DNA of 64,000 bases, from positions 124,001 to 188,000 of the forward strand of contig NZ_JAIELN010000007.1 in assembly GCF_019753045.1 (NCBI RefSeq), read 5' to 3'. Under the pieces are notes generated by a model, which saw nothing but the letters and a program-made list of their open reading frames with translations, had not been told where the DNA came from and did no database searches. This DNA comes from Hyphomicrobium sp. GTDB taxonomy: Bacteria > Pseudomonadota > Alphaproteobacteria > Rhizobiales > Hyphomicrobiaceae. Numbering within the stretch: the first letter of the stretch is position 1; the number at the start of each line of letters is the position of its first letter. Both the position numbers and the translations under genes were made by a program. This document shows, piece after piece, positions 53,123 through 61,470 of the stretch.

Positions 53123-54454
53123 TTAGGGGTTCGATTCCGCCTCTCGGGACTCGGGCTTGGTACACGCGCGCGGTTGCGCTCCGTTACCGACGAAGACCGG
53201 CGCGAATCCACCGCCCGGTGTCCGGAAGTTGGTGGTTTGCCCTTCGTAAAGGCGGGCGGCAATCAATTGAACCTGGCCGGCGTAGGTGTAATTCCGCAGG
53301 TCCGCCTTCATGGCCTGGATTTGACCATCGATCGAAATCGTCCGGGTGCTTGGGGGCACAATCGCCTGCGCCACGTAATCTCCGGTCAAGATCTCGGTCC
53401 ATACCTTGCGGGTGACCTTGTCGCCACGATAAGCCGCTTTGCTGCCGAAACCTGCACTCGGCTTGAAGAACAGCTTGCTGCGGCGGCTCCACAATTCTTC
53501 AGGCTCGGCGAGCTTTACGAGTTCAGTCCGAGGTATGCCGTTAAGCAACGTCGCGATCAATTCCTCCGCGACGCCCCACTGCCGCAGGACTTTCTCGTCG
53601 CTAAGGACGACTAAGTTTTTCTTGTTGGCAAACAGAGCATGTGCGCGCGGATTGGGCGTTAACACCACTTGGCCGGCCAGATAGGCGTTTTGAAGGGCTT
53701 GGCACTCCGGCTGGCCCAAGTCGAAATCAGTGAGACGGTTATAGACGAGATCAACACGCTGCCCGGCGTGCCACAACGCGCCGTCACGCAGCGACAATGC
53801 GTCCGGAGTCGTGATGAATGCCGTTATGCCGTGGGCTTCAAACATCCTCTGGAACAGCACGAATTCCGGGTAGAGATATTGCTCGCTTGGCGACTGATCA
53901 ACGATCGCGATCGATTGCAGTTGGCTCGTCCGACCTTGACGGCGCCATTCACGTTCGAAGCTGGACATAAACCGGTCGAGAAGGGCGGGCAGATCGCAAG
54001 GCATATCAGCGGAGATTGCCGCTTCATTGCAACAAGCCCGTTGAGCCTGCAACAGGTAGGCGTTGATGAGAGCGCCACCGGCATTGGTGTTGATCTCTAT
54101 AAGTTTTGGACCGTCCGGACCCAAATGGAAATCATAGCCCATGAAGACCCCGATGGGCCCGGGCCGGAAGCGTGCGATCTCGGGCGCATAGTTCAAGACG
54201 GCGGATTGGTAGGATGGAAGACCGGCAACCGTCTCGATGCCGCGAATGATCGTCTGCATTTGTTCGGCGTGAGCTGGAGACAAGAACAACGGCTGCGCCG
54301 CCAACAAATAGGGACGCGTCTCGGAAAGCTCGCGGAAAAATCCGGGATCGTTCACCACGCCTTCGGCCGCTTGCCGCAGAGCCGCGATATCCAGCGTGAC
54401 GCAGGCACAGTCGGTGTTGCGCTGTTCGATATTGTGCACCAATTCTGCGTTCAT
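53123..54454 (-). CDS. ATP-grasp-like conserved protein
   Basis: This 443-residue protein has PKLIEINTNAGGALINAYLL, a typical ATP-grasp (glutathione-synthetase-like) metal-binding stretch, FFKPSAGFGSKAAYRGDKVT (lysine/glycine loop) and DYVAQAIVPPSTR. It is long and without signal peptide, so cytoplasmic. The family is conserved in proteobacteria with unknown substrate; carboxylate-amine ligation is expected. It points away from the copper genes and probably has its own promoter upstream (after 54,454). Confidence 0.65.
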   Translation of the reverse strand: MNAELVHNIEQRNTDCACVTLDIAALRQAAEGVVNDPGFFRELSETRPYLLAAQPLFLSPAHAEQMQTIIRGIETVAGLPSYQSAVLNYAPEIARFRPGPIGVFMGYDFHLGPDGPKLIEINTNAGGALINAYLLQAQRACCNEAAISADMPCDLPALLDRFMSSFEREWRRQGRTSQLQSIAIVDQSPSEQYLYPEFVLFQRMFEAHGITAFITTPDALSLRDGALWHAGQRVDLVYNRLTDFDLGQPECQALQNAYLAGQVVLTPNPRAHALFANKKNLVVLSDEKVLRQWGVAEELIATLLNGIPRTELVKLAEPEELWSRRSKLFFKPSAGFGSKAAYRGDKVTRKVWTEILTGDYVAQAIVPPSTRTISIDGQIQAMKADLRNYTYAGQVQLIAARLYEGQTTNFRTPGGGFAPVFVGNGAQPRACTKPESREAESNP

Positions 54455-54690
54455 GCTCGCTCCTTTAATGCAGTCGATGTGTGTGGGGCAGCTATTTTTT
54501 GAGCAATAGGGCGACCAGTCACATCACCGAAACGTACCATCAATTTTATCGGACAATCCTAAGAAGATCGTGCCGCCGCCCCATTAGCAGGCCGAGCGGA
54601 GTGAGCGTGAGGAGATGCCGGCTGGAACTCGCTTCTTCTGTGGGTCTAAAGTGATCCGCGCAAATTTTTAGAATCCCCAGGAGAAAGATC

Positions 54691-54834
54691 GTGTCAAAGA
54701 ACAACGATACGCTTCCAAGCGGGGGCAACGAGGGTGGCGAAAAGCCTCTCGGCCCGGAAGAGTTCTTAATTTTCGGCGACCTGCGATATTCGTTTATTGA
54801 GCCGACAAGTTGGCGCTTATTCGCATTCGCGTGA
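54691..54834 (+). CDS. Possible small ORF (47 residues) in the 54,455-54,968 gap
   Basis: GTG 54691 has CAGGAGAAAG upstream and reads to TGA 54,832-54,834 (SKNNDTLPSGGNEGGEKPLG, then EEFLIFGDLRYS). Directly after it another frame reads RVIALENLIALLADASDR, a string resembling the N- or C-terminal helix of known small proteins, so this region may be a gene remnant. Nothing else is seen in the gap. Confidence 0.3.
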   Translation: MSKNNDTLPSGGNEGGEKPLGPEEFLIFGDLRYSFIEPTSWRLFAFA

Positions 54835-54968
54835 TCGCGCTGGAGAACTTAATCGCATTGCTCGCTGACGCGTCCGACCGGTAACCTGGAACCAACGCCG
54901 AGCTTGAATGACGAACCCTGCAGCATCTTCCGCCGGCAGACAGCGATCCGACCAAGGAACAATACCCA

Positions 54969-56984
54969 ATGCTGATTCAACCGATCGATATTTTCGTCTA
55001 CGCTTGGCTGATCTTGGCGGTCCTGTCGGCCGCCTATGTGGCGTGGGACCAGTTTAATGGAAACCCGGAACCCCCCGTAATGAAATGGGGCTTTGTCCTA
55101 ACGACCCTCTATATGGGTCCGATTGGCCTGCTGCTGTACGTCATGGCAGACAAAGAACCCCAACCAGGCGGCCACGAAGATTTCATCAAGCCGCTTTGGA
55201 AGCAGGGTGTGGGATCCACTGTTCATTGTGTCGCCGGCGATGCCACAGGCATCGTGGTTGCGGCTTTGGTTACCGCCTTGGTCGGACTGCCAATGTGGAT
55301 CGATTTGATCGTTGAGTACGCCGCCGGGTTCCTATTCGGATTGTTGATCTTCCAGGCTCTGTTCATGCGCAAGATTATGGGCGGCAGTTACGTCGAGAAT
55401 GTTCGCCGCAGCTTCCTGCCTGAACTGATTTCCATGAACTGCATGATGGCCGGGATGGCACCTGTCATGATTTACCTCATGATGGGGCGCGACATGCGCG
55501 CAATGTGGCCGGGAGAGCCGCTGTTCTGGGTGGTAATGTCGCTCGGGATCGTCGCTGGTTTCGCTGTTGCCTATCCAGTCAACGTATGGATGGTCTCGCG
55601 CGGAATGAAGCACGGGCTCATGACCGTGCGCGAAGACTCCACGCCCGGACCAATGCAGGAGAGCCCGCCGTCCCAAGCCCGCCGTGATGAGAAATCGCCG
55701 GGCCACACCGGCGGCGTGCATCCTGACATGCAAATGGCAGAGTCATCAGCCTTGGGCGCGCAGCCGCACGATCGGGCTCTGCAAAGACAGATTCCGGTGG
55801 CCGCTGCCGAGCACCTAAATCACCCGAGCGGAAGTTCTATGCAGAGCGGCAGTCGGCACATGCAGATCGGTGCGACTCGACCGCAGCTGGTTGCCGTCAC
55901 CGTATTCTCGTCGCTAATGTTGCTCGCGGGCATGACGTTGCCTGCAGCCTTCTTCAACTTGCGACTGACCGCAGAAGAAGTAGGCGGGGCGATAATGCCG
56001 CCAGGCATGATCATGACCCAGGAAACCTCGGCCGCCGCGATGCTCGACATGGCGGCCGTCGACCCACGTCAGGTCACCGCAAATTACGGCCTGGATCGAC
56101 ATGGGGCGCGAGTGCTGGAGCCGCGCGTCGAAAACGGCGTCAAAGTCTTTGATCTGGAAACCTCCGTCATCCGCTGGCAAATACTGCCTGCGATCTCGGT
56201 CAATGCCTTCGCTTACAACGGCCAAGTCCCGGGACCCACATTGCGCTTTCGCCAAGGCGATCGCGTGCGGATTAACCTGACCAACCGACTGCCGGATTCG
56301 ACGACCGTGCACTGGCACGGACTGATCCTGCCCAACGTCATGGACGGACCAGCTAAAATTACGCAAGCGCCAATCGAAAACGGCCAACGCTACAGTTACG
56401 AATTTACCGCCGTCCAGTCGGGGACCTATTTTTATCATTCGCACGATCACGTCGACCGGCAGCAAGCCCTGGGGCTTTATGGCGCGATCCTCATCGACCC
56501 GGAAAATCCCGCCGACGAGATTGCTGCGGACCACGATTACACGATCCAATTGCAAGAATGGCTAGTGCGAGACGGCCTGACTTACCCGGCGATGCCGATG
56601 GAAGGCGGCATGCCGAACTATTTTACTATCAATGGTCGCGCCTATCCTTCGACCGACACCATCAAGATGAAGGTCGGAGAAACGGTCAAGATACGCTTCA
56701 TCGGCTCCAGCAGCGGTTTCATTCATCCCATGCATATCCACGGCGGCCCGTTCCTGGTGGTTGCTCGCGACGGCGAGACGCTCGCGCCGGGTGCCCGCTT
56801 CAAGGCCGACAGCATCAATGTCGGTCCCGGGCAACGCTACGACGTAATCTGGACAGCGCTCAAGGCCGGGAAATGGATGATTCATTGCCACATCTCGCAC
56901 CACACGACCAACAACAACGCCGAACAGCAGGGGGGCGGCGGCCTGATGATGGACATCGACGTGGCCGGTGATCCAAAAATTTGA
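54969..56984 (+). CDS. DUF4396 membrane domain fused to a multicopper oxidase
   Basis: This 671-residue protein has two parts. Residues 1-215 are DUF4396, with several membrane segments, MKWGFVLTTLYMGPIGLLLY and STVHCVAGDATGIV. A His/Met-rich linker follows (HTGGVHPDMQMAES, HLNHPSGSSMQSGSRHMQIG) and one more membrane segment at about 310-330. From about 380 comes a multicopper oxidase: VHWHGLILP (His448, His450), FYHSHDH (490-494), HPMHIHGGPF and HCHISHHTTNN (from 639). The oxidase is therefore tethered to the inner membrane. DUF4396 proteins occur with metal and mercury/copper genes; the fusion suggests copper passed from membrane to oxidase. Confidence 0.82.
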   Translation: MLIQPIDIFVYAWLILAVLSAAYVAWDQFNGNPEPPVMKWGFVLTTLYMGPIGLLLYVMADKEPQPGGHEDFIKPLWKQGVGSTVHCVAGDATGIVVAALVTALVGLPMWIDLIVEYAAGFLFGLLIFQALFMRKIMGGSYVENVRRSFLPELISMNCMMAGMAPVMIYLMMGRDMRAMWPGEPLFWVVMSLGIVAGFAVAYPVNVWMVSRGMKHGLMTVREDSTPGPMQESPPSQARRDEKSPGHTGGVHPDMQMAESSALGAQPHDRALQRQIPVAAAEHLNHPSGSSMQSGSRHMQIGATRPQLVAVTVFSSLMLLAGMTLPAAFFNLRLTAEEVGGAIMPPGMIMTQETSAAAMLDMAAVDPRQVTANYGLDRHGARVLEPRVENGVKVFDLETSVIRWQILPAISVNAFAYNGQVPGPTLRFRQGDRVRINLTNRLPDSTTVHWHGLILPNVMDGPAKITQAPIENGQRYSYEFTAVQSGTYFYHSHDHVDRQQALGLYGAILIDPENPADEIAADHDYTIQLQEWLVRDGLTYPAMPMEGGMPNYFTINGRAYPSTDTIKMKVGETVKIRFIGSSSGFIHPMHIHGGPFLVVARDGETLAPGARFKADSINVGPGQRYDVIWTALKAGKWMIHCHISHHTTNNNAEQQGGGGLMMDIDVAGDPKI

Positions 56985-57002
56985 GCAAAACTGCTGTAGA
57001 TG

Positions 57003-57190
57003 CTAAGGGCCAGCCGGGCAGCGATAGACGTTCTCGTCGGGCCGATAGACAAAGTCCTGCTTGCCGATGCGACCCTCCAACTTGGCGCCCGAAGTCATCG
57101 GCTTTTGCAGGGTTGCGATGATCCTCGCTCCGTGGCAGGCCAGGATCTCCGGGCTGTTGAAGTAACCTCGATCGGCATGTCCATATCCAT
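57003..57190 (-). pseudogene. IS1182-type transposase remnant
   Basis: On the - strand the frame reads ADRGYFNSPEILACHGARII, KPMTSGAKLEGRIGKQDF and VYRPDENVYRCPAG, matching the region after the second catalytic Asp of IS1182-family transposases, and stops right after CPAG. The 5' half before ADRGYF is not transposase-like. No terminal repeats were found, so it is an immobile fragment. Confidence 0.7.
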
Positions 57191-57348
57191 AATCGTTTGC
57201 GGCATTGCCGAGCCGACGCGTGTCGACTGATGGATGCCACGACCGGAGAACAAGATTTGCCGCGCAGTTTTCTAAGCTCTGCTCTCTGCGTTTAATACTG
57301 AACTGCTGACAGGCCCGCAGCAAAGCCACGGGCCTGGACTAGAGACGT

Positions 57349-57525
57349 CTAAGTGCTCTTCGGATGGGGCGTTTGTGGCAACGGTTGCGGTTGCGGGATT
57401 GGGCTTGAGCAGCCGCCCCGCGTGATTGGCATCGCACACTGCTGATAGCCCGCTTGTGCCAGTCCGGCGAAACCGGTCACAGTCGCCGCACCTAGGAGCA
57501 TAGCTCCGATCAGAGATTTCAACAT
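57349..57525 (-). CDS. Small secreted Pro-rich protein
   Basis: ATG (57,525-57,523) to TAG (57,351-57,349) encodes 58 residues. A signal peptide (LIGAMLLGAATVTGFAGLAQA) is followed by a short mature part with two cysteines and Pro-Gln repeats (SPIPQPQPLPQT). A GAAAATCG stretch upstream is a poor ribosome-binding site. The function is unknown; similar tiny secreted proteins are common in metal islands. Confidence 0.5.
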   Translation of the reverse strand: MLKSLIGAMLLGAATVTGFAGLAQAGYQQCAMPITRGGCSSPIPQPQPLPQTPHPKST

Positions 57526-57624
57526 TTTCGATTTTCCCGAGTTTTGAATATCTTCACCTGCCGCGCGCTTATGCGCGCAGCATTCTTTGCGAGCGTTGCC
57601 GCTCGTCGAATTCGGCGTGAAGGT

Positions 57625-57960
57625 TCAACCTCGGGGAGGCGGAATGGGCGGTCTTATGAGGAGCGACTGCAGTTCAAGGACGTATCGCGACGGCACCGCT
57701 TGACGAGTAGGTGTGAACGGGCTCACCCTATCAGTCAGGATCGCAGTGCCGGCAAAGCAGTGGTTTGCGCATCCGACCGCTGTTCTGCATTGCGGCATCG
57801 ACCTGCAATCAAGCATGTCGTTGCAAGGGCAGACCGAATAATGCCCGGCATTCACTTCCACCGTTATCGTGCACGGCTTGGCCATCGCAACGCTAGCCAT
57901 CGACGCAAAGGCCGTCGTAAACGAGAGCAAAACGACGAGTATAATGCGGTGCAAGGTCAT
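57625..57960 (-). CDS. Small secreted Cys-rich protein
   Basis: This 111-residue protein starts at ATG 57,960, just before a signal peptide (IILVVLLSFTTAFASMASVA, then MAKPC). The mature part has eight cysteines within about 50 residues (VCPCNDMLDC, PQCRTAVGC, NHCFAG). Probably a disulfide-rich or metal-binding periplasmic protein. It follows the 33-residue membrane protein in the same direction, 12 bp apart. Confidence 0.5.
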   Translation of the reverse strand: MTLHRIILVVLLSFTTAFASMASVAMAKPCTITVEVNAGHYSVCPCNDMLDCRSMPQCRTAVGCANHCFAGTAILTDRVSPFTPTRQAVPSRYVLELQSLLIRPPIPPPRG

Positions 57961-57971
57961 CGAGAGTCCGA

Positions 57972-58073
57972 TTATTTCGCCAGGGCCGCAATCGCCAGAA
58001 CGAGCACGACAAATGGAGTAGCCCCGACGAGGCCCATTCCCCACATCATGCCACCCAAGGCATCCTGCATCAT
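57972..58073 (-). CDS. 33-residue membrane protein
   Basis: ATG (58,073-58,071) behind AGGAGTAG reads MMQDALGGMMWGMGLVGATP then FVVLVLAIAALAK. The Met/Trp/Gly-rich start plus one membrane helix is a plan shared by many very small proteins of metal-resistance islands. The good ribosome-binding site supports translation. Confidence 0.55.
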   Translation of the reverse strand: MMQDALGGMMWGMGLVGATPFVVLVLAIAALAK

Positions 58074-58111
58074 CGAATCTACTCCTTAGCATAGCCTTCA
58101 ACAACGTATTT

Positions 58112-58290
58112 GTGGCACCCTTCGCTTGTGGCCGACACCGCGCCCGACGATCTGCGCGGGACGGCTGTCGGCCTCTTCAACCTAGTTACCGGCGGGTGTG
58201 TCGTTGCTGGCGAGCGTGCTCGCCGGCTGCCTCTGGCAAGCCTATGGTCCCGACGGCAACGTTTGCCGCCGACCCTCGACGCCGAAACAG
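58112..58290 (+). pseudogene. MFS transporter remnant
   Basis: The + strand reads VADTAPDDLRGTAVGLFNLVTG, then after a frameshift near 58,198 SLLASVLAGCLWQAYGP. Both belong to the C-terminal half of major-facilitator proteins (DxxPxxxRGTAxGxFN.. then LASxxAGxLWxxxGP). No start or full length is present. Confidence 0.6.
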
Positions 58291-58454
58291 CCGGACTGTT
58301 CGCAGCGATGTCCCGACGCTGTAATTTTGATCGCATCGGCCGCTCGGGCTGCTTCGAACGTCGCCGCCGCAACCGCCCCGCGCAAGCGCCGACGGCTAGA
58401 AACAATTGAACTGAGCTGTGAGGCCTGCTCGTGATACTCCCGATGCGTTGGATG

Positions 58455-59318
58455 TTATTCGAATTCGTAGCCGGCCGTCTGGCGGAGGATCGCATCTTGG
58501 CTATCCTTCGTGAGGCCGAATGCGCCGCCGATGCCGGCGTGAAGATGATTTTCGAACTCGGCCTCTAGATTGACGCCCGCGTATTGCTGCGTCTTGTCTG
58601 AATCGAACGTAAGACCGCGCACCGAGTCGCCGATCCCGCCATAAAACTCGACGCCGAGCGTCAGCTTCTCAAGATCCCATCTTTCGCTCTCGGCTTTTTC
58701 GCGAGCGTCTTCCTCGGCTTCCAATCCTGATTTTATGAGGACGTAGTTGAATCCGGCGGCATAGCCGAAGGACCAGACTCCATTGTCGAACTTGATCTCG
58801 TTGATCCAGTTGAAGGCGACGTTGAAGCGATCGGTGATGTCGTGTCCGACAATGAGCTTTGTCTCAAGCTCATGTTCTGTTCCCGCCGGACCTTCCGGCG
58901 TATCCGTCCGCCCAACGACAGATGTGATGAACCGGCTTTCCGGCTCCTTCTGCTCGTACTCGGCGTAAAGCACCGGATTGAAGAATGTCTCTTCCTTGAA
59001 CAGGCGGACCCGGTTCTCAAACCGGAAACTGGCATAGTCGTAGTTCTCACCGTAGGTCTTCGCGCCCTCAAGATAGACGGCTGTCGTCCAGAGATCTGTG
59101 ACGCCATATTCGATTTCGAAGAGTTGCGTGGTGTAGTCCTTCTCGCCCTGTCCAACTTGCGCGAAATCGGAAAAGACCTCAATTTCGGTCTCGCCCTTCT
59201 CCTCCAAGTGTTGATTATAGAGCACGAAGTTGGCGTCGTTGCCGGCGCGTGCCGGGTTCGCCGCATTAATCACCGTCGCGGTTACCAGCACGCAACTCAA
59301 TGCCATTACATTTCGCAT
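58455..59318 (-). CDS. Outer-membrane beta-barrel-like protein
   Basis: This 287-residue protein starts at ATG 59,318 behind GGGGGAACG. A signal peptide (VMALSCVLVTATVINAANPARA) precedes alternating amphipathic strands (YTTQLFEIEYGVTDLWTTAV, FRFENRVRLF, TKLIVGHDITDRFNVAFNW) and it ends with an aromatic (GYEFE), as outer-membrane barrels do. Likely a transporter or porin-like protein near the metal genes; substrate unknown. Confidence 0.65.
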   Translation of the reverse strand: MRNVMALSCVLVTATVINAANPARAGNDANFVLYNQHLEEKGETEIEVFSDFAQVGQGEKDYTTQLFEIEYGVTDLWTTAVYLEGAKTYGENYDYASFRFENRVRLFKEETFFNPVLYAEYEQKEPESRFITSVVGRTDTPEGPAGTEHELETKLIVGHDITDRFNVAFNWINEIKFDNGVWSFGYAAGFNYVLIKSGLEAEEDAREKAESERWDLEKLTLGVEFYGGIGDSVRGLTFDSDKTQQYAGVNLEAEFENHLHAGIGGAFGLTKDSQDAILRQTAGYEFE

Positions 59319-59421
59319 TCGTTCCCCCAACTGCGACCGCAACATCTCGCGTTATGGCGATTATATTCGGAACCCCGGAGGCAGGAATAGGATGTCTACT
59401 TCATATGTCAACAATCAGAGT

Positions 59422-59817
59422 TTACTGCGATCCTACGATGCGGATTTGTAGTTGGGTTGGTTGCGTTTCAGCCACATACCTAGAACTCCTCGCGCTTACG
59501 CAAGGGAAGGAACCTGGTGGTTCATCGACTGCGATAAGACGATCGCCGTTCATCCACGGGGGCGGTTCAAGGCGGATAACGGCATCGCGGGGCTCACCTG
59601 CTTTTCGCACGCAATAGACGAAGCGCGTATGATTATGGCAGTGTCGATACGTACGATTGTCGACCTGGTGGACGCTGTAGCCGTCGAACCTAAGATTGGG
59701 CGTCAGCAACGCAGGGAACGCTCCCGCACCAATTGAACTCGCGCTCAAGGCAGTTGTTGCGAGCGACGCCACGCTGAGAAGACGCATCAATTGTTTTGTT
59801 TTTTGTGTCGGTTGCAT
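59422..59817 (-). CDS. Secreted protein of unknown function
   Basis: This 131-residue protein starts at ATG 59,817 behind GTGAGGAC. Signal peptide LLSVASLATTALSASSIGAGA. The mature part contains TYRHCHNHTRFVYCVRKAGE, with two Cys and two His that could bind metal. The last 30 residues (after DEPPGSF) look unlike the rest and may be out-of-frame readthrough. Confidence 0.5.
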   Translation of the reverse strand: MQPTQKTKQLMRLLSVASLATTALSASSIGAGAFPALLTPNLRFDGYSVHQVDNRTYRHCHNHTRFVYCVRKAGEPRDAVIRLEPPPWMNGDRLIAVDEPPGSFPCVSARSSRYVAETQPTQLQIRIVGSQ

Positions 59818-59901
59818 CTTGTCCTCACCGCTGAAACAGAACGGTTGAAAATCGTGCAGCTAGGCTGCTTAGAAAGCGCACAATAGTTTAGCGAGGCAAC
59901 A

Positions 59902-60177
59902 GGAAGTCCGTGGGAGAACGGTTACGTCGAGAGCTTCAATGCCCGGCTCAGAGACGAGCTGCTGAACGGAGAAATCTTCTATTCGCTCCGCGAGGCCCAG
60001 ATCGTCATCGAAAGCTGGCGACGCCATTACAACGCCGTCCGGCCACACGCTTCACTCAGCTACAAGCCACCAGCGCCCGAGGTCTTCGTGCCGACGATGG
60101 CTGCATGGCCACCTACGCAGCCTCCGGCCGCTCCGTCGTCCACGCAGCTTCTAGCCGATGGAGGCGCTGTGAACTAA
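59902..60177 (+). pseudogene. IS3-family transposase (OrfB) 3' remnant
   Basis: The frame reads GSPWENGYVESFNARLRDEL, then NGEIFYSLREAQIVIESWRR and HYNAVRPHASLSYKPPAPE to TAA 60,175-60,177. This is the C-terminal integrase core of IS3-family OrfB, with the last catalytic Glu. The upstream part, including the first two acidic residues, is missing, and no terminal repeat was seen. Confidence 0.75.
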
Positions 60178-60241
60178 CATTCCACTTGGGCCACTCAGTC
60201 GGGGCTGATCAAGCCCCAAAAGCGATGAGGTGGGAACTGCG

Positions 60242-60388
60242 ATGATCACACGCATGTCCTACGTTATGGATTTCTTCAAGAAATGCTCGCGCCAGATTGG
60301 AGCTGACATAGACGACGAACTAAGTATCGTCGACGACGGACACCTTTTTGTTGAGGGCAATATCGGTAGACTAGACGCCAGTGATTGA
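60242..60388 (+). CDS. Possible small protein (48 residues)
   Basis: ATG 60242 to TGA 60,386-60,388 (MITRMSYVMDFFKKCSRQIG, then ADIDDELSIVDDGHLFVE). Composition is protein-like and acidic at the C-terminus, but no ribosome-binding site stands out. It could be a remnant. The 60,389-60,465 gap holds nothing recognised. Confidence 0.3.
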   Translation: MITRMSYVMDFFKKCSRQIGADIDDELSIVDDGHLFVEGNIGRLDASD

Positions 60389-60465
60389 TCTGACGCATGC
60401 GCAAGGCAACGCGAATTCGACGTCAATGAGTTAGTTAGGTAACTAGATCTGAACTAGAGGCGACC

Positions 60466-61467
60466 TTGAACGTGTTCGACAAGCGAGTGGCGATAGCAGC
60501 GGGCCTCACCATCGTCATCCTGGCCATTGTCGCGTGGAGCGGTCTTCTTGGCTTTCGCTCCAACGAGAGCGGCGTGATCGTCCTTCAGGGCAATGTCGAC
60601 GTCCGACAGGTCAACCTGAGCTTCAAGGTCGCTGGCCGCATCGCCGAGATGATGGTCGACGAGGGTGACAAGGTCGAGACCGGAAAGATCGTTGCCTCGT
60701 TGGAGAAGTCCTACTTCGCCGACGAGGTAAGGCTGGCTCGCGCACGTGAGGCTGCCCAGACGGCTGTTGTAGCGCGGCTCGAGAACGGCACCCGGCCGGA
60801 AGAGGTCGCTCAAGCGCGCGCCGCTGTTTCCGAGCGTGAGGCTGGCGTCGCGCTAGCCGAAGCGACGCTAAACCGGCAGGAAGATCTTGCCGGTCGCGGT
60901 GTTTCCCCTCACCAACGGCATGATGAGGCAACCGCGGCGGCCCAGCAGGCGCAGGCGGCGCTGAAGTCCGCTCAGGAGACCTTGAAACTCGCTGAGATCG
61001 GCCCTCGCCGCGAGGACATTGATGCTGCGAAGGGTCAGCTCGAAGCCGAGAATGCGGCTCTTGCGCAAGCCGAGCGCCGGCTGACCGATGCCGATCTGAT
61101 CGCCCCGAGCCACGGTGTGGTCTTGACCCGCGTCCGCGAGCCCGGCGCCATCGTCGCTACCGGCGAGACGGTTTATGCCGTGACCGTAACTTCGCCCGTC
61201 TGGGTGCGCAGCTACGTGTCCGAGCCCGACCTCGGGCGCATCGTACCTGGCATGTCCGTCGACGTGCGAACCGACGGGGGCAAGACTTATCGCGGGCAGA
61301 TCGGCTTCATCTCACCGGTCGCCGAGTTCACGCCGAAGTCGGTGGAGACCAAGGAACTGCGCACGAGCCTGGTCTACCGCCTTCGCGTTGTGGTCGACGG
61401 GGAAACTGCCGGCCTGCTCCAAGGAATGCCGGTCACGGTCCTAGTGAAGACTGGAAACGGAAGCTGA
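60466..61467 (+). CDS. ybhG: HlyD/YbhG-type membrane fusion protein of an ABC exporter
   Basis: This 333-residue protein is started at TTG 60466 behind GAGG (a GTG at 60,472 is possible). A membrane anchor (AIAAGLTIVILAIVAWSGLL) is followed by a biotinyl-lipoyl half (LQGNVDVRQVNLSFKVAGRI), a long helical hairpin (residues about 85-195) and the second half (DADLIAPSHGVVLTRVREPG). It connects the inner-membrane ABC exporter to an outer-membrane channel. Three bases separate it from the ATPase gene. Confidence 0.85.
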   Translation: MNVFDKRVAIAAGLTIVILAIVAWSGLLGFRSNESGVIVLQGNVDVRQVNLSFKVAGRIAEMMVDEGDKVETGKIVASLEKSYFADEVRLARAREAAQTAVVARLENGTRPEEVAQARAAVSEREAGVALAEATLNRQEDLAGRGVSPHQRHDEATAAAQQAQAALKSAQETLKLAEIGPRREDIDAAKGQLEAENAALAQAERRLTDADLIAPSHGVVLTRVREPGAIVATGETVYAVTVTSPVWVRSYVSEPDLGRIVPGMSVDVRTDGGKTYRGQIGFISPVAEFTPKSVETKELRTSLVYRLRVVVDGETAGLLQGMPVTVLVKTGNGS

Positions 61468-61470
61468 ACC

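Noticed and set aside
53255-53275. Operator-like GGCAATCAATTGAA in the chromosome
   Set aside because: It has three mismatches, lies inside the ATP-grasp-like gene and stands alone, so it fits chance.
54546-54728. 60-residue - strand frame upstream of the DUF4396 fusion
   Set aside because: No ribosome-binding site or motif, and its composition is not protein-like.
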